Below are positions 54,682 through 62,942 of a DNA stretch of 64,000 nucleotides, piece by piece. The stretch is from Burkholderiales bacterium (GTDB taxonomy: Bacteria > Pseudomonadota > Gammaproteobacteria > Burkholderiales > Burkholderiaceae), in the NCBI GenBank assembly GCA_026225235.1, contig JAMFSK010000114.1:186001-250000 (forward strand), read 5' to 3'. Numbering within the stretch: position 1 is the stretch's first letter; every line of letters starts with the position of its first letter. The notes under the pieces were generated by a model. The model was not told the DNA's origin. It ran no database searches and saw only the letters and a program-made list of their open reading frames with translations. The position numbers and the translations under genes are program-made.

Positions 54682-55119
54682 ATGAAACTCGCTCGCTTAC
54701 TCGGCGCCGTTGCGCTGACCTTCACCCTGACCGCCCCGGCCTTCGTTTCGGCCAAGACGGTCGACGTCAAGGCCGACCTGCTGCCGTCGACCGAAGTCCC
54801 GCCCAAGACCAGCAATGGTCACGGCGAACTCGAGGGCACCTACGACACCTCGTCAAAGACCCTGCAATGGAAAGTCACCTACGCGGACCTGACCGGCCCT
54901 GCGTCAGCTGCCCACTTCCATGGTCCGGCACCAGCCGGCCAGAACGCGGGCGTGTTGATCCCGATCGCCAAGGACGATCTGCCGAGCCCCATCCAGGGCA
55001 AGGCAACGCTGACCGATGAACAGGAAAGCGACCTGATGACAGGCAAGATGTATTTCAATGTGCATACCGCAGCCAACCCGGGCGGCGAAATCCGCGGCCA
55101 GGTCGAAGCCGCGAAGTAA
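54682..55119 (+). CDS. Exported CHRD-domain protein
   Basis: 145 residues from ATG 54682, with CGGAGA upstream and a signal peptide (cleavage near FVSAK). The rest is a CHRD domain: DLLPSTEVPP, GELEGTYDTSSKTLQWKVTYADLTGPASAAHFHGPA and MYFNVHTAANPGGEIRGQV. The domain was named for chordin and occurs in many bacterial exported proteins, possibly with a metal or cell-envelope role. Stand-alone gene, convergent with the oxidoreductase gene. Confidence 0.88.
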   Translation: MKLARLLGAVALTFTLTAPAFVSAKTVDVKADLLPSTEVPPKTSNGHGELEGTYDTSSKTLQWKVTYADLTGPASAAHFHGPAPAGQNAGVLIPIAKDDLPSPIQGKATLTDEQESDLMTGKMYFNVHTAANPGGEIRGQVEAAK

Positions 55120-55151
55120 GACAGCGCTGAGCAGCAGGCCGGCGCGCGCGC

Positions 55152-56132
55152 TTACGGAACGATGACAATCGATCCTGTCGAAGCGCGGCGCTCGGCATCT
55201 GTATGCGCCTGCGCGATGTCGCGGAGGCTGTAGCGTGCACCGATGTTGGCGCGAATCAAGCCTCGCTCGAACGCATCGAAAACGTCTTTCGCATTCGCGC
55301 GAAATGCCTGCGGATCCGCGTTATGTGGGAATACCGAGGGGCGGGTGAGGAACAGGCACCCCTTCTTGTTCAGCAAATCCGTATCGAAAGGGGCCACTGG
55401 ACCCGATGCCGCGCCATACAGCACGACATAGCCGAACGGTGCGGCGCAATCGAGCGATCCCATGAAGGTGTGCTGTCCGACCGCGTCGTAGACGACGCGC
55501 GCCTTCTTGCCGCCGCTCGCGGCAATCACCTGCTCGACCCAGTCCGCTTTTGAATAGTCGATCACGAAGTCGCATCCGGCTGCCTGCGCGACTTCGACCT
55601 TCGGCGCCGAACCCACCGTACCGATCACGGTAGCGCCGAGCGCCTTGGCCCAACTGCTCAAAATCTGACCCACACCGCCAGCGGCGGAATGCACGAGCAC
55701 GACATCCCCGCGCTGCACCGGATAGGTCTTCTTGACGAGGTACTGCGCGGTCATCGCCTTGAAGAAAATGGCCGCAGCCGCATCGTCGGGCATACCGGGA
55801 GACAAGATCGCCAGCTTCGCCGCCGCAACATTGCGCCGCTCGGCATAGGCGCCGAGGCCTGCGTTCATGTAAGCAACCCGATCGCCGACTTTCACGTCGT
55901 CGACACCCGCACCGAGCGCTTCCACTACGCCAGCCGCCTCATGACCGAGGCCTGACGGGTTCGGCAAAATGTATCGCCCGGAGCGCTGGTACACATCGAT
56001 AAAGTTAAAACCGATCGCCGTCTGGCGCAGCTGGACCTCACCGGGGCCAGGTGCCGGCACGTCGACGCTCACCAGGTGCATCGCCTCGGGCCCACCCGGT
56101 TCAGTGAGTTGCACAATCAGCGCTTGTGTCAT
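55152..56132 (-). CDS. Quinone oxidoreductase (MDR family)
   Basis: 326 residues, zinc-free medium-chain reductase of the QorA type: GLGHEAAGVVEALGAGV, NADPH motif VHSAAGGVGQILSSWAKALGA and VVLYGAASGPVAP. It reduces quinones with NADPH by one or two electrons. AGAGGA precedes ATG 56132. The surE gene lies just upstream on the same strand (106-bp gap). Confidence 0.93.
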   Translation of the reverse strand: MTQALIVQLTEPGGPEAMHLVSVDVPAPGPGEVQLRQTAIGFNFIDVYQRSGRYILPNPSGLGHEAAGVVEALGAGVDDVKVGDRVAYMNAGLGAYAERRNVAAAKLAILSPGMPDDAAAAIFFKAMTAQYLVKKTYPVQRGDVVLVHSAAGGVGQILSSWAKALGATVIGTVGSAPKVEVAQAAGCDFVIDYSKADWVEQVIAASGGKKARVVYDAVGQHTFMGSLDCAAPFGYVVLYGAASGPVAPFDTDLLNKKGCLFLTRPSVFPHNADPQAFRANAKDVFDAFERGLIRANIGARYSLRDIAQAHTDAERRASTGSIVIVP

Positions 56133-56238
56133 GCGAGGGATCCTCTTGGTCGTGTGCGATAGCGGACCCCGATCATAAGACGAGCCTCAATCCCGCGATG
56201 GCGGTGAGGTTAAAGGGCAACCGCGCTTTGACGCAGCG

Positions 56239-57027
56239 TCACACCCCGCTTTGCAAAGCCCTGGCAAGAATCCCGAAGGTGCGTTCGTCAGTACGGTCAA
56301 AATGCAGCGGCGTCACCGACACCCGACCTGAAGCCACTACCGCCGTCTCGCTATCGGGCGTGTTTTCGCGGCGGCCGCGGTGGAAAGTGAGCCAGTGATA
56401 CGGTAGACCACGCGGGTCGACCTGTTCGAGCACCTCGATGCCGGTCACGAGTCCCACCCCTTGCTTCGTCGGCGTCAGCGGACCGACTTGCGACGCATCG
56501 ATATCGGGGAAATTGACGTTCAGACAGGTCGGGGCATCGTGAGCGATGGCTAGGAGTTGACGGATTACACCTGGGGCGATCTCGCGTGCCGTGTCCCAGC
56601 GCACGCGCTCCCTGTCGCGGAAGGTCAGGCTCAGGGCGATCGACGGCAGTCCGAGCAGCAGACCCGTCATCGCTGCGCCGACCGTCCCCGAGAACATCGT
56701 CTCGACACCGAGGTTACCGCCGCGATTGATACCCGAGAGCACCAGCGTCGGCGGCGCATTGGCCATCAGATGACGCGCAGCCATCACCACGCAATCGCCC
56801 GGCGTGCCCGCTACCCCGAAGCGTCGTTCGCCACGGCGGCTGACACGCAAGGGCGCATGCAGGCTGATCGAATGCGAGGTCCCGCTTTGATCATGTTCGG
56901 GCGCCACCACCCAGACTTCGTGGGCAATCTCGGCTGCGACGGCTTCTAGCACGGCCAGGCCGGGCGCATCGATGCCGTCGTCATTGGTCAGCAGCACGCG
57001 GGGCACGAGAGGGGAATTGGCGGACAT
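56239..57027 (-). CDS. surE: 5'/3'-nucleotidase SurE
   Basis: 262 residues from ATG 57027. Metal-binding motif LLTNDDGIDAPGL at the N-terminus, VAPEHDQSGTSHSISL, SGINRGGNLG and YSGTVGAAMTGLLLG-type SurE core. It removes phosphate from nucleoside monophosphates, often under stress. AAGGAG is 10 nt before the start. It is not in the usual surE-pcm-nlpD-rpoS neighbourhood, so it may be a second SurE of the genome. Confidence 0.9.
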   Translation of the reverse strand: MSANSPLVPRVLLTNDDGIDAPGLAVLEAVAAEIAHEVWVVAPEHDQSGTSHSISLHAPLRVSRRGERRFGVAGTPGDCVVMAARHLMANAPPTLVLSGINRGGNLGVETMFSGTVGAAMTGLLLGLPSIALSLTFRDRERVRWDTAREIAPGVIRQLLAIAHDAPTCLNVNFPDIDASQVGPLTPTKQGVGLVTGIEVLEQVDPRGLPYHWLTFHRGRRENTPDSETAVVASGRVSVTPLHFDRTDERTFGILARALQSGV

Positions 57028-57298
57028 CGCAGCACGCTCCTTAAGATCGGTTCGAAAAAGGCTCCAAACCAATTATTGCAGAGTCGCGTCGCGACGACGC
57101 GGGGCCGCGCATCGTTCAGACCAGGGCGTCCGGCTGGATCGAAGCCCAGACCGCCCCCACCGAGGCAATCGCTCCCGTCTGCGCAAAGCGTGGTGCATCT
57201 GCGGGATCGATCATCTGTACGTGCGCGAGTTTCACTTTACGATCGCGTTCGCAGAGAATTGCTCTCGCTCGTGCACGGGCAACGCTGAGTCCTCGTGC

Positions 57299-57565
57299 CT
57301 AATGCATACAGCGCAAGCCCGCGCTGCCTGAAATCTGCTCGCCATTCAGAGAACAGTCCGGGTTGCCCGCGACCCAACCGTGATCCGTCATGCGCCCAGG
57401 CTGGGTGGTGCCCCGATTCGAGGAAGACCAGCCATGATCGGCTGTGGCGCTCGAAGCGTGCACTTTTTCGTTGGCGGCTTGTGCAGCCCGATCATCTTCT
57501 GACGACTGGGCGTGTGCAAGCGCGGAAATGCAAGTAAGCAGTATGGCGAGTCGTGCTGGTTTCAT
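57299..57565 (-). CDS. Small exported protein with DHGW repeats
   Basis: 88 residues with a signal peptide (cleavage after AHA). The mature part is Ser/Asn/Gly-rich, with DHGW twice about 20 residues apart and two Cys near the C-terminus. ATG 57565 has no good ribosome site. No family recognised. Stand-alone gene. Confidence 0.6.
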   Translation of the reverse strand: MKPARLAILLTCISALAHAQSSEDDRAAQAANEKVHASSATADHGWSSSNRGTTQPGRMTDHGWVAGNPDCSLNGEQISGSAGLRCMH

Positions 57566-57784
57566 TTTTTTTGAATATGTTTGGTCTATTGGATCCGGCT
57601 ACTACGAACGTCGCAGTCCCGACGCATCTATGCACGTCGGCACCACGACTTCCCCGTCCGCAGTGTAGCCCGAACCTGTTTCGCCCATACGTGCGCCTTT
57701 CGATCAGGTCCGGGCCGGCACGCGAAAGCGAAAATTGACCTTCGCATGCCCGATCGCCGGGTTCAGATCGTCAGCAAAGCCTGC

Positions 57785-58459
57785 CTAAACGCGTCGATCC
57801 TGACGCAGCGGACGATTGAGCGGGACGCCGCCGCGCACTTCGCCACCCGCGTCTTCAAACGGCGGGCGATGGCGGAAGCCGAGATTGCCCGCCGCGACAG
57901 CGATAATCGCGCCGACGATCAGCGCGGCAAATGAGAACCAGCTTGCACGTGCAACCATGCGCGCCGCGACCTGGCTTGCTTGCCGGTCGTCATCGCTCAA
58001 GGCAGCGGGGCTCGATGCGGAGTCAGCAGTCGCCGCTGGCGTATTGCCCGCGTCCGATGACAACGTGGCCCCCCCGGCCATCGACGCATTCATCGCCAGG
58101 TTATCCGCCGCCATGCTCGCGGTGCCCCCGACGATCGCCCCCATCGCATAGGTGATCAACAGAACCGTGACCGCCCACGCAAGCAAACCGTGCAACCAGC
58201 CGAGCACCGTGGCGCATCGTCCCGCGAAGTACGAACCGGTGATCACAGAAAGGACGGTGGTCAGGATGATCCAGACGCCTGAACCAAAACCGAAACCGCG
58301 CAAAGGATTCGGGTGTGACATCGGCGAAATCAGCGAAGCGCCGATCGCCGTGCCGAGCACGCCGAGGATCAGATAGACAGCAAGCGACAAAATGACGCCT
58401 GCAATGATGGCGCCCCACGACACACGTGGTAGCCCTTCTTCTGTGGTCAGGATTCGCAT
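57785..58459 (-). CDS. Four-helix membrane protein, uncharacterised
   Basis: 224 residues from ATG 58459, supported by GGAGGG 6-9 nt upstream. About four hydrophobic segments (SWGAIIAGVILSLAVYLILG, GVWIILTTVLSVITGSYFAG, AWAVTVLLITYAMGAIVGG, WFSFAALIVGAIIAVAAG) with a polar Ala/Ser/Asp loop before the last. The Trp-Gly-Ala-Ile-Ile-Ala-Gly start is shared with YrzE-like proteins. Function unknown. Confidence 0.8.
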   Translation of the reverse strand: MRILTTEEGLPRVSWGAIIAGVILSLAVYLILGVLGTAIGASLISPMSHPNPLRGFGFGSGVWIILTTVLSVITGSYFAGRCATVLGWLHGLLAWAVTVLLITYAMGAIVGGTASMAADNLAMNASMAGGATLSSDAGNTPAATADSASSPAALSDDDRQASQVAARMVARASWFSFAALIVGAIIAVAAGNLGFRHRPPFEDAGGEVRGGVPLNRPLRQDRRV

Positions 58460-58629
58460 GATGGTGCCCTCCGGAACGATGGACGCGTCGCCACCGGCGC
58501 GTTCGGGCGGGCTGGATTGCACACCACGTCGCGCACCACGAATGGGCAAGCGGCGTACCCGGCACCCTGCTCGCTTACCCTGCGAGCCTCCGGCTATTCA
58601 TGACGAATGGGGTTCAGGCCGCGTCGACC

Positions 58630-58863
58630 TCAGTCGGTACTCTTCGGCGCGCGACGATAATTGCGTAAGACTGAGACGGCGGTCAGAAAACCGAGTCGGG
58701 CACTTTCGAAATCCGCCATGTCCCGGGCCGACAGGCTTTCGAGCGCGCAACACGGCCAGACGCGCTCATTGGTCAGCAGCGAATAGGCGCCGTCGAGCGC
58801 CTCCATGGCTTCATCGAGCCTGCGCTGCAGGTTCTCCGGCAAGTCGGGCGGGACGTTAGCCAT
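58630..58863 (-). CDS. Small uncharacterised protein, 77 residues
   Basis: From ATG 58863: a helical protein (LPENLQRRLDEAMEALDGAYSLL, DMADFESARLGFLTAVSVLRNY) with a Cys pair in WPCCAL. No signal peptide. The composition and regular helices suggest a real gene; family not recognised. Divergent from the histidine kinase gene. Confidence 0.6.
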   Translation of the reverse strand: MANVPPDLPENLQRRLDEAMEALDGAYSLLTNERVWPCCALESLSARDMADFESARLGFLTAVSVLRNYRRAPKSTD

Positions 58864-59037
58864 GGTCAGAGCGACAAGAAGGGATGCAGAAATTCTAGTC
58901 GCCACCGGGCCGAAAGAAAACCAAGCCATATTGCGACAAGTTTCCGATCGGCTGCACGCCGCATTGACCGCCAGCGGCGCTTTGATTACCCTCGTGGGCG
59001 CCGCCTAAGCCGGGCTAGCTCACGGAGCACGAGAAGC

Positions 59038-61188
59038 GTGTCGCACCCAGGTCCCCCGTCACCCGACCTACCCTTGCCCTCGCGCAATTTTGGAGCGACG
59101 CGCCGGATTCTTTCAATTGTCTTCGCCGCTTCCGTGGTGATCCCGCTCGCCTGCCTGATTGGATACGCTTATTTCAGCTATCAGCGCGATATTTCCGATG
59201 TCAGCGACAACATCGATCGCCTCTCGCGCGTCGCTGAAGAGCAGGCGGTCAAGGTGATGGACCTGAACCAGGAAATGGCCTCGAGAATCATCGAGTTGCT
59301 GGGTCAGGGTGACGATGACGACATTCATGCGCGCGAAGCCACGCTGCATCGTGAGCTTGACGACATCGGCGGTGGCTACCCTCAGGTCGCTGCCATCTCT
59401 GTGCTGGGGGTGAACGGCAGCCTGCTTGCCAGTAGCCGCTTTTATCCGGCGCCGCCGGTGTCGATTCACGAGCGCGATGACTTTCTGACTGCCCGCGCGA
59501 TTCGCCCCAAGCCCTATTTCGCCACGCCCCTGTTGGGCCGACTGACGAAGTCGATGGTATTCAACACGGCGATCGGGCGCACTGCCTCGAACGGCGCCTT
59601 CCTCGGCATTGTCATGATTGCCTTGCGGCAGGACTATTTCGTTCGCTTCTATCAGGAGCTGACCAGCCAGAACCCCGTGTTGCTGATCGGCTTGTATCGT
59701 GATGACGGCAGTATTCTCGCCCGCTACCCGAGCATCCCGCCGGGCGCGAATCCCGCGTCGAACACGCCGTTCGGTCAGGCACTGCGTGCCGGTGACAAGG
59801 CGGGCCATCTGAAGATGTTGTCGACCGTCGACGGCGTCGAGCGTTTTGTCGCCTACCGGCGCCTCGGTGATTACCCTTTGTATGTCGTGGCCGGCTACGC
59901 ACAGCACGCAGTGATCATGCAATGGTGGCAACACCTCGCGCTCATCTCGGGTCTCACTGCACTGCCCTGTATCGCAGTCTGGCTGTTGATCCTGTTTTCG
60001 CTACGCCGTCTGCAAGACGAGCAGCAAGCCTGGGAACGCTGGCAATCGGAGGTCGGGCTGAGGTTGTCCGCTGAAGCGTCGAGCCGCCACCTTCAGCGCA
60101 TGGGCGCGCTCGGTAACCTCGTGGCGAATGTCGCACATGACTTCAACAACTTGCTGATGGTGGTCTCGGCGAACATGGTGCTGGTTCGCCGCAAGGGCTT
60201 CCGCGATGCCGAGCGGGAGGTCGAGGCGGTCGAACGGGCCGCGGCAAAGGCCGAGTCAGTCGCACGCCGCCTGCTCAGCGTCGCGCGCAAGCAGCCGCTC
60301 AAGCAAGAACCCCTGGACCTCGCTTCATGGCTGCCTGCAGCCGAAGGACTGTTGCAGACCGCCGTCGGCCAGAACACAGAACTCGACATCGAAGTGCCCA
60401 ACGATATCTGGCCCGTCTTTACGGATGCGACCGAAATCGAACTCGCACTCATCAATATCGCGCTCAATGCCCGCGACGCGTTGCCGCCAGGCGGTCGCTT
60501 CACAATTCGCTGCGAGAACGTGCGGGTCATGGCCGACGACGAAGCGGAATTCCATGGGGAATATGTTCGTGTCTCGCTCACAGATAACGGCGACGGCATG
60601 TCGGAAGCGGTCGCTGCCCGTGCGTTTGAACCACTGTTTACGACCAAACTGAGCGGCACGGGAACGGGCCTCGGTCTGGCACAAGTGCTGGCTGCCTCAG
60701 AACAGGCTGGCGGAACGGCTCGCATCGACAGCGTCATCGGCGAGGGGACGACCGTGAGCCTGTATCTGCGCCGCTACGAAGGGCCGCAGGTGCCAGTCGT
60801 ACCGGGTAAGCCTGCCGACATAACAAGGGTGGCAGAAGTGCATTCTTCCGTGCTGGTAGCCGAAGACAACAATGAAGTTGCGGCAGCGGTAGCCGCCGTT
60901 CTCGAAACATTCGGATGCTCGGTGCGCATCGTCGGCAGCGGGGATGAAGCATGGGAGGTGCTCGGCTCCGGACATACTTTCGACCTGGTGCTCTCCGACG
61001 TCCAGATGCCGGGCAAACTCACCGGCATCGATCTGGCCGAACAGGTTCGTGCGACACACCCGCTGCAGAAAATCGCCCTGATGACTGGCTATGCGGACGA
61101 ACTCGAACGCGCCCGGCACCTGCATATCCCGATTCTCGCCAAACCTTTCAACATCGACGAGCTTCAGTCGCTGGTCCCGGGGCTCTAG
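59038..61188 (+). CDS. Hybrid sensor histidine kinase / response regulator
   Basis: 716 residues from GTG 59038. Two membrane segments (about 25-45 and 295-320) enclose an extracytoplasmic sensor domain (dCache-like, with QEMASRIIELLGQGDDDD and LLGRLTKSMVFNTAIGR). The kinase core follows: HisKA box NVAHDFNNLL (His367), HATPase with NIALNARDAL, DNGDGMSE and GTGTGLGLAQV, and a C-terminal receiver with Asp654 in LVLSDVQMPG and LAKPF. It should sense an outside ligand and pass phosphate inside one protein. No partner regulator is next to it. Confidence 0.92.
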   Translation: MSHPGPPSPDLPLPSRNFGATRRILSIVFAASVVIPLACLIGYAYFSYQRDISDVSDNIDRLSRVAEEQAVKVMDLNQEMASRIIELLGQGDDDDIHAREATLHRELDDIGGGYPQVAAISVLGVNGSLLASSRFYPAPPVSIHERDDFLTARAIRPKPYFATPLLGRLTKSMVFNTAIGRTASNGAFLGIVMIALRQDYFVRFYQELTSQNPVLLIGLYRDDGSILARYPSIPPGANPASNTPFGQALRAGDKAGHLKMLSTVDGVERFVAYRRLGDYPLYVVAGYAQHAVIMQWWQHLALISGLTALPCIAVWLLILFSLRRLQDEQQAWERWQSEVGLRLSAEASSRHLQRMGALGNLVANVAHDFNNLLMVVSANMVLVRRKGFRDAEREVEAVERAAAKAESVARRLLSVARKQPLKQEPLDLASWLPAAEGLLQTAVGQNTELDIEVPNDIWPVFTDATEIELALINIALNARDALPPGGRFTIRCENVRVMADDEAEFHGEYVRVSLTDNGDGMSEAVAARAFEPLFTTKLSGTGTGLGLAQVLAASEQAGGTARIDSVIGEGTTVSLYLRRYEGPQVPVVPGKPADITRVAEVHSSVLVAEDNNEVAAAVAAVLETFGCSVRIVGSGDEAWEVLGSGHTFDLVLSDVQMPGKLTGIDLAEQVRATHPLQKIALMTGYADELERARHLHIPILAKPFNIDELQSLVPGL

Positions 61189-61210
61189 ACTCCGACTTCA
61201 GGCCGCTGCC

Positions 61211-61753
61211 TCAGCCCGCGCCTTCGGTCTGCTTGCCGGCCTGCTCGGCCTGGGCCTTTGCCTCCTTCTCCGCGCGCTGCAGCTCCTTATGCCGCTCGGC
61301 GGCCTCCTTGACGTTGGTCGCCCCGGTCATCTGAAGATAGGCCGCCGCGAGCCGACGAAGCTCCTCCTCGCTCGCATCCTCGATGCCGATCATGTGGTTG
61401 CTTGCACGGCTAGTCGCAATCAACTCGTTGAGCTTGAGATGCAGCGCGACGCTGTCTTTATTCTGGCTTTGCTGAATCAGGAAGACCATCAGAAAGGTCA
61501 CAATGGTGGTACCTGTGTTGATCACGAGTTGCCAACCGTCGGAATAGTGAAAAATCGGGCCTGTGATGATCCAGACCACGATGCAGATCACGGCCAGTCC
61601 GAAAGCCACTGGCGACCCGGCAAACCGGGTGACGGCACTCGCAAACGCATCGAATACCCGGGTGATCGGGTGCCGGGTCGCGTAAGCGGTGCTCGACGTG
61701 TCGGGAACAGTGACGAGTGGGTCCGTGCCGGACCCGGAAGGTTCAGTTCGCAT
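61211..61753 (-). CDS. Low-affinity iron permease family protein
   Basis: 180 residues. ATG 61753 is chosen because GAGGAG lies 7 nt before it, while ATG 61759 would be only 1 nt from that site. Two hydrophobic segments (SPVAFGLAVICIVVWIITG, INTGTTIVTFLMVFLIQQSQN) followed by a DSVALHLKLNELI helix, the Fet4/DUF family pattern. The C-terminal ~45 residues are a charged Ala/Glu/Lys coil. The iron-transport name comes from weak homology to yeast Fet4, so function is uncertain. Confidence 0.82.
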   Translation of the reverse strand: MRTEPSGSGTDPLVTVPDTSSTAYATRHPITRVFDAFASAVTRFAGSPVAFGLAVICIVVWIITGPIFHYSDGWQLVINTGTTIVTFLMVFLIQQSQNKDSVALHLKLNELIATSRASNHMIGIEDASEEELRRLAAAYLQMTGATNVKEAAERHKELQRAEKEAKAQAEQAGKQTEGAG

Positions 61754-61900
61754 CGCCATACTCCTCTTTGGTATGGACTCCGCTCAAGCAATGCGCATGC
61801 CGCGCTCGACAATGGCTGAACAGAAGCCTTCCAATTCGGGGCTTTCAGACGTGAGGAAGAGACTGGAAACAAACAGGCTTGAAACGAGGCGTGCCGTAAC

Positions 61901-62542
61901 TCAGGCTACCTGCGTCTGCTTCGAATCGCGTGCCGCGTCCTTGCCGCCCGCCGCGCCGGCCTTCGCATCGGCGCGCGCCTGGCATTCCGGGCACAGGCCC
62001 TTGAGTTCTATCTCTTCGCCGCTCAGGCGGTAGCCCGACTGCTTGACCTGCGCCATGAGCGTCTTGCGCAAACGGGGCTCATGGAGCTCCTCGACCTTTC
62101 CACACTCCTGGCAAACGATCAGGATGCCGTGCTGGCAATGCGTGAGATCGTGGCAGACCGCAAACGCGTTAATGGTTTCGATGCGGTGGATCAGGTCGGC
62201 CGAGAGCAGGAAGTCGAGCGCGCGATAGACCGTAGGTGGCGCGGAGCCGGGATGCATGTCGCGCATCTGGTCGAGCAATGCATAGGCCTTGGTCGCGCGG
62301 CCGGAGGCCAGCAACAGGCCGAGCACCTTACGGCGAATCGGCGTGAGGCGCTCGCCGCGGGCCTGACAGTATTCATCGGCAACCTCGAGCGAACGCTCGA
62401 TCTCATCGGGCGTAGGCGTGCCGCGCTCGGTGTCGGCCAGGGCGCCATGCTCATGACCGTGTTCATGGGCGTGGTTGTGACTCTGAGCATGCTCAGAGTC
62501 GTGCGCGTGCGCCGGATCGGGATCGTGCGAAATGCTGGACAT
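61901..62542 (-). CDS. zur: Zinc uptake regulator Zur (Fur family)
   Basis: 213 residues from ATG 62542. The first ~45 residues are rich in His and Glu (HDSEHAQSHNHAHEHGHEHG), giving an extra metal-binding tail. Then the Fur winged helix (ALLDQMRDMHPGSAPPTVYRALDFLLSADLIHRIE) and the dimer domain with HCQHGILIVCQECGKVEEL and GLCPEC, the CxxC pairs of the structural Zn site. Zur with zinc represses zinc uptake genes. No znu genes are adjacent. Confidence 0.9.
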   Translation of the reverse strand: MSSISHDPDPAHAHDSEHAQSHNHAHEHGHEHGALADTERGTPTPDEIERSLEVADEYCQARGERLTPIRRKVLGLLLASGRATKAYALLDQMRDMHPGSAPPTVYRALDFLLSADLIHRIETINAFAVCHDLTHCQHGILIVCQECGKVEELHEPRLRKTLMAQVKQSGYRLSGEEIELKGLCPECQARADAKAGAAGGKDAARDSKQTQVA

Positions 62543-62942
62543 GACTGAATTATAAGGTCTGCCGCCAATTAGAGCTGCCGCCGTTTGAAGCACCCCCAAC
62601 GCCACCAGGGTCACCGCTCGCGCACGACGCGCAGGCGCTAATTTTTAGCCGCGGCGTCATGCGCTGCGAGCTCGCTGTCGCTCGCTCGACGAGCCAAATG
62701 CATTCTCCGCCGATGATGCAGTGCAATGCAAATGCTTTGGAACCGCTTGGCCGCGCTGAAAGCCTTGCCGCAAAACGCTTTTAACGCTCCACCTAACGTA
62801 AAAGAATGGCCGCGTAAATGGTCAATTTCACAATCGCGGCCGGCGAGGTTTTCGCTATGCTTGCCCGTCATCCGGCCCGGCGAGCCTTGCTCGCAGGCCA
62901 TTCCCGGGGTTGGCGCGCCACCCCTACCTGGATTCCCCTGCC
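62543..62942. other. Intergenic region before the GH3 gene
   Basis: About 400 bp between divergent zur and GH3 genes. TATAAG at 62551-62556 may belong to the zur promoter. Near 62775-62810 there are repeated AACGCT/AACGT elements of unknown meaning. No convincing gene. Confidence 0.45.

Noticed and set aside
62638..62901. 87-codon open frame on the minus strand between zur and GH3
   Set aside because: No ribosome site, Arg/His-rich composition of random GC-rich frames, and it overlaps the GH3 promoter region.
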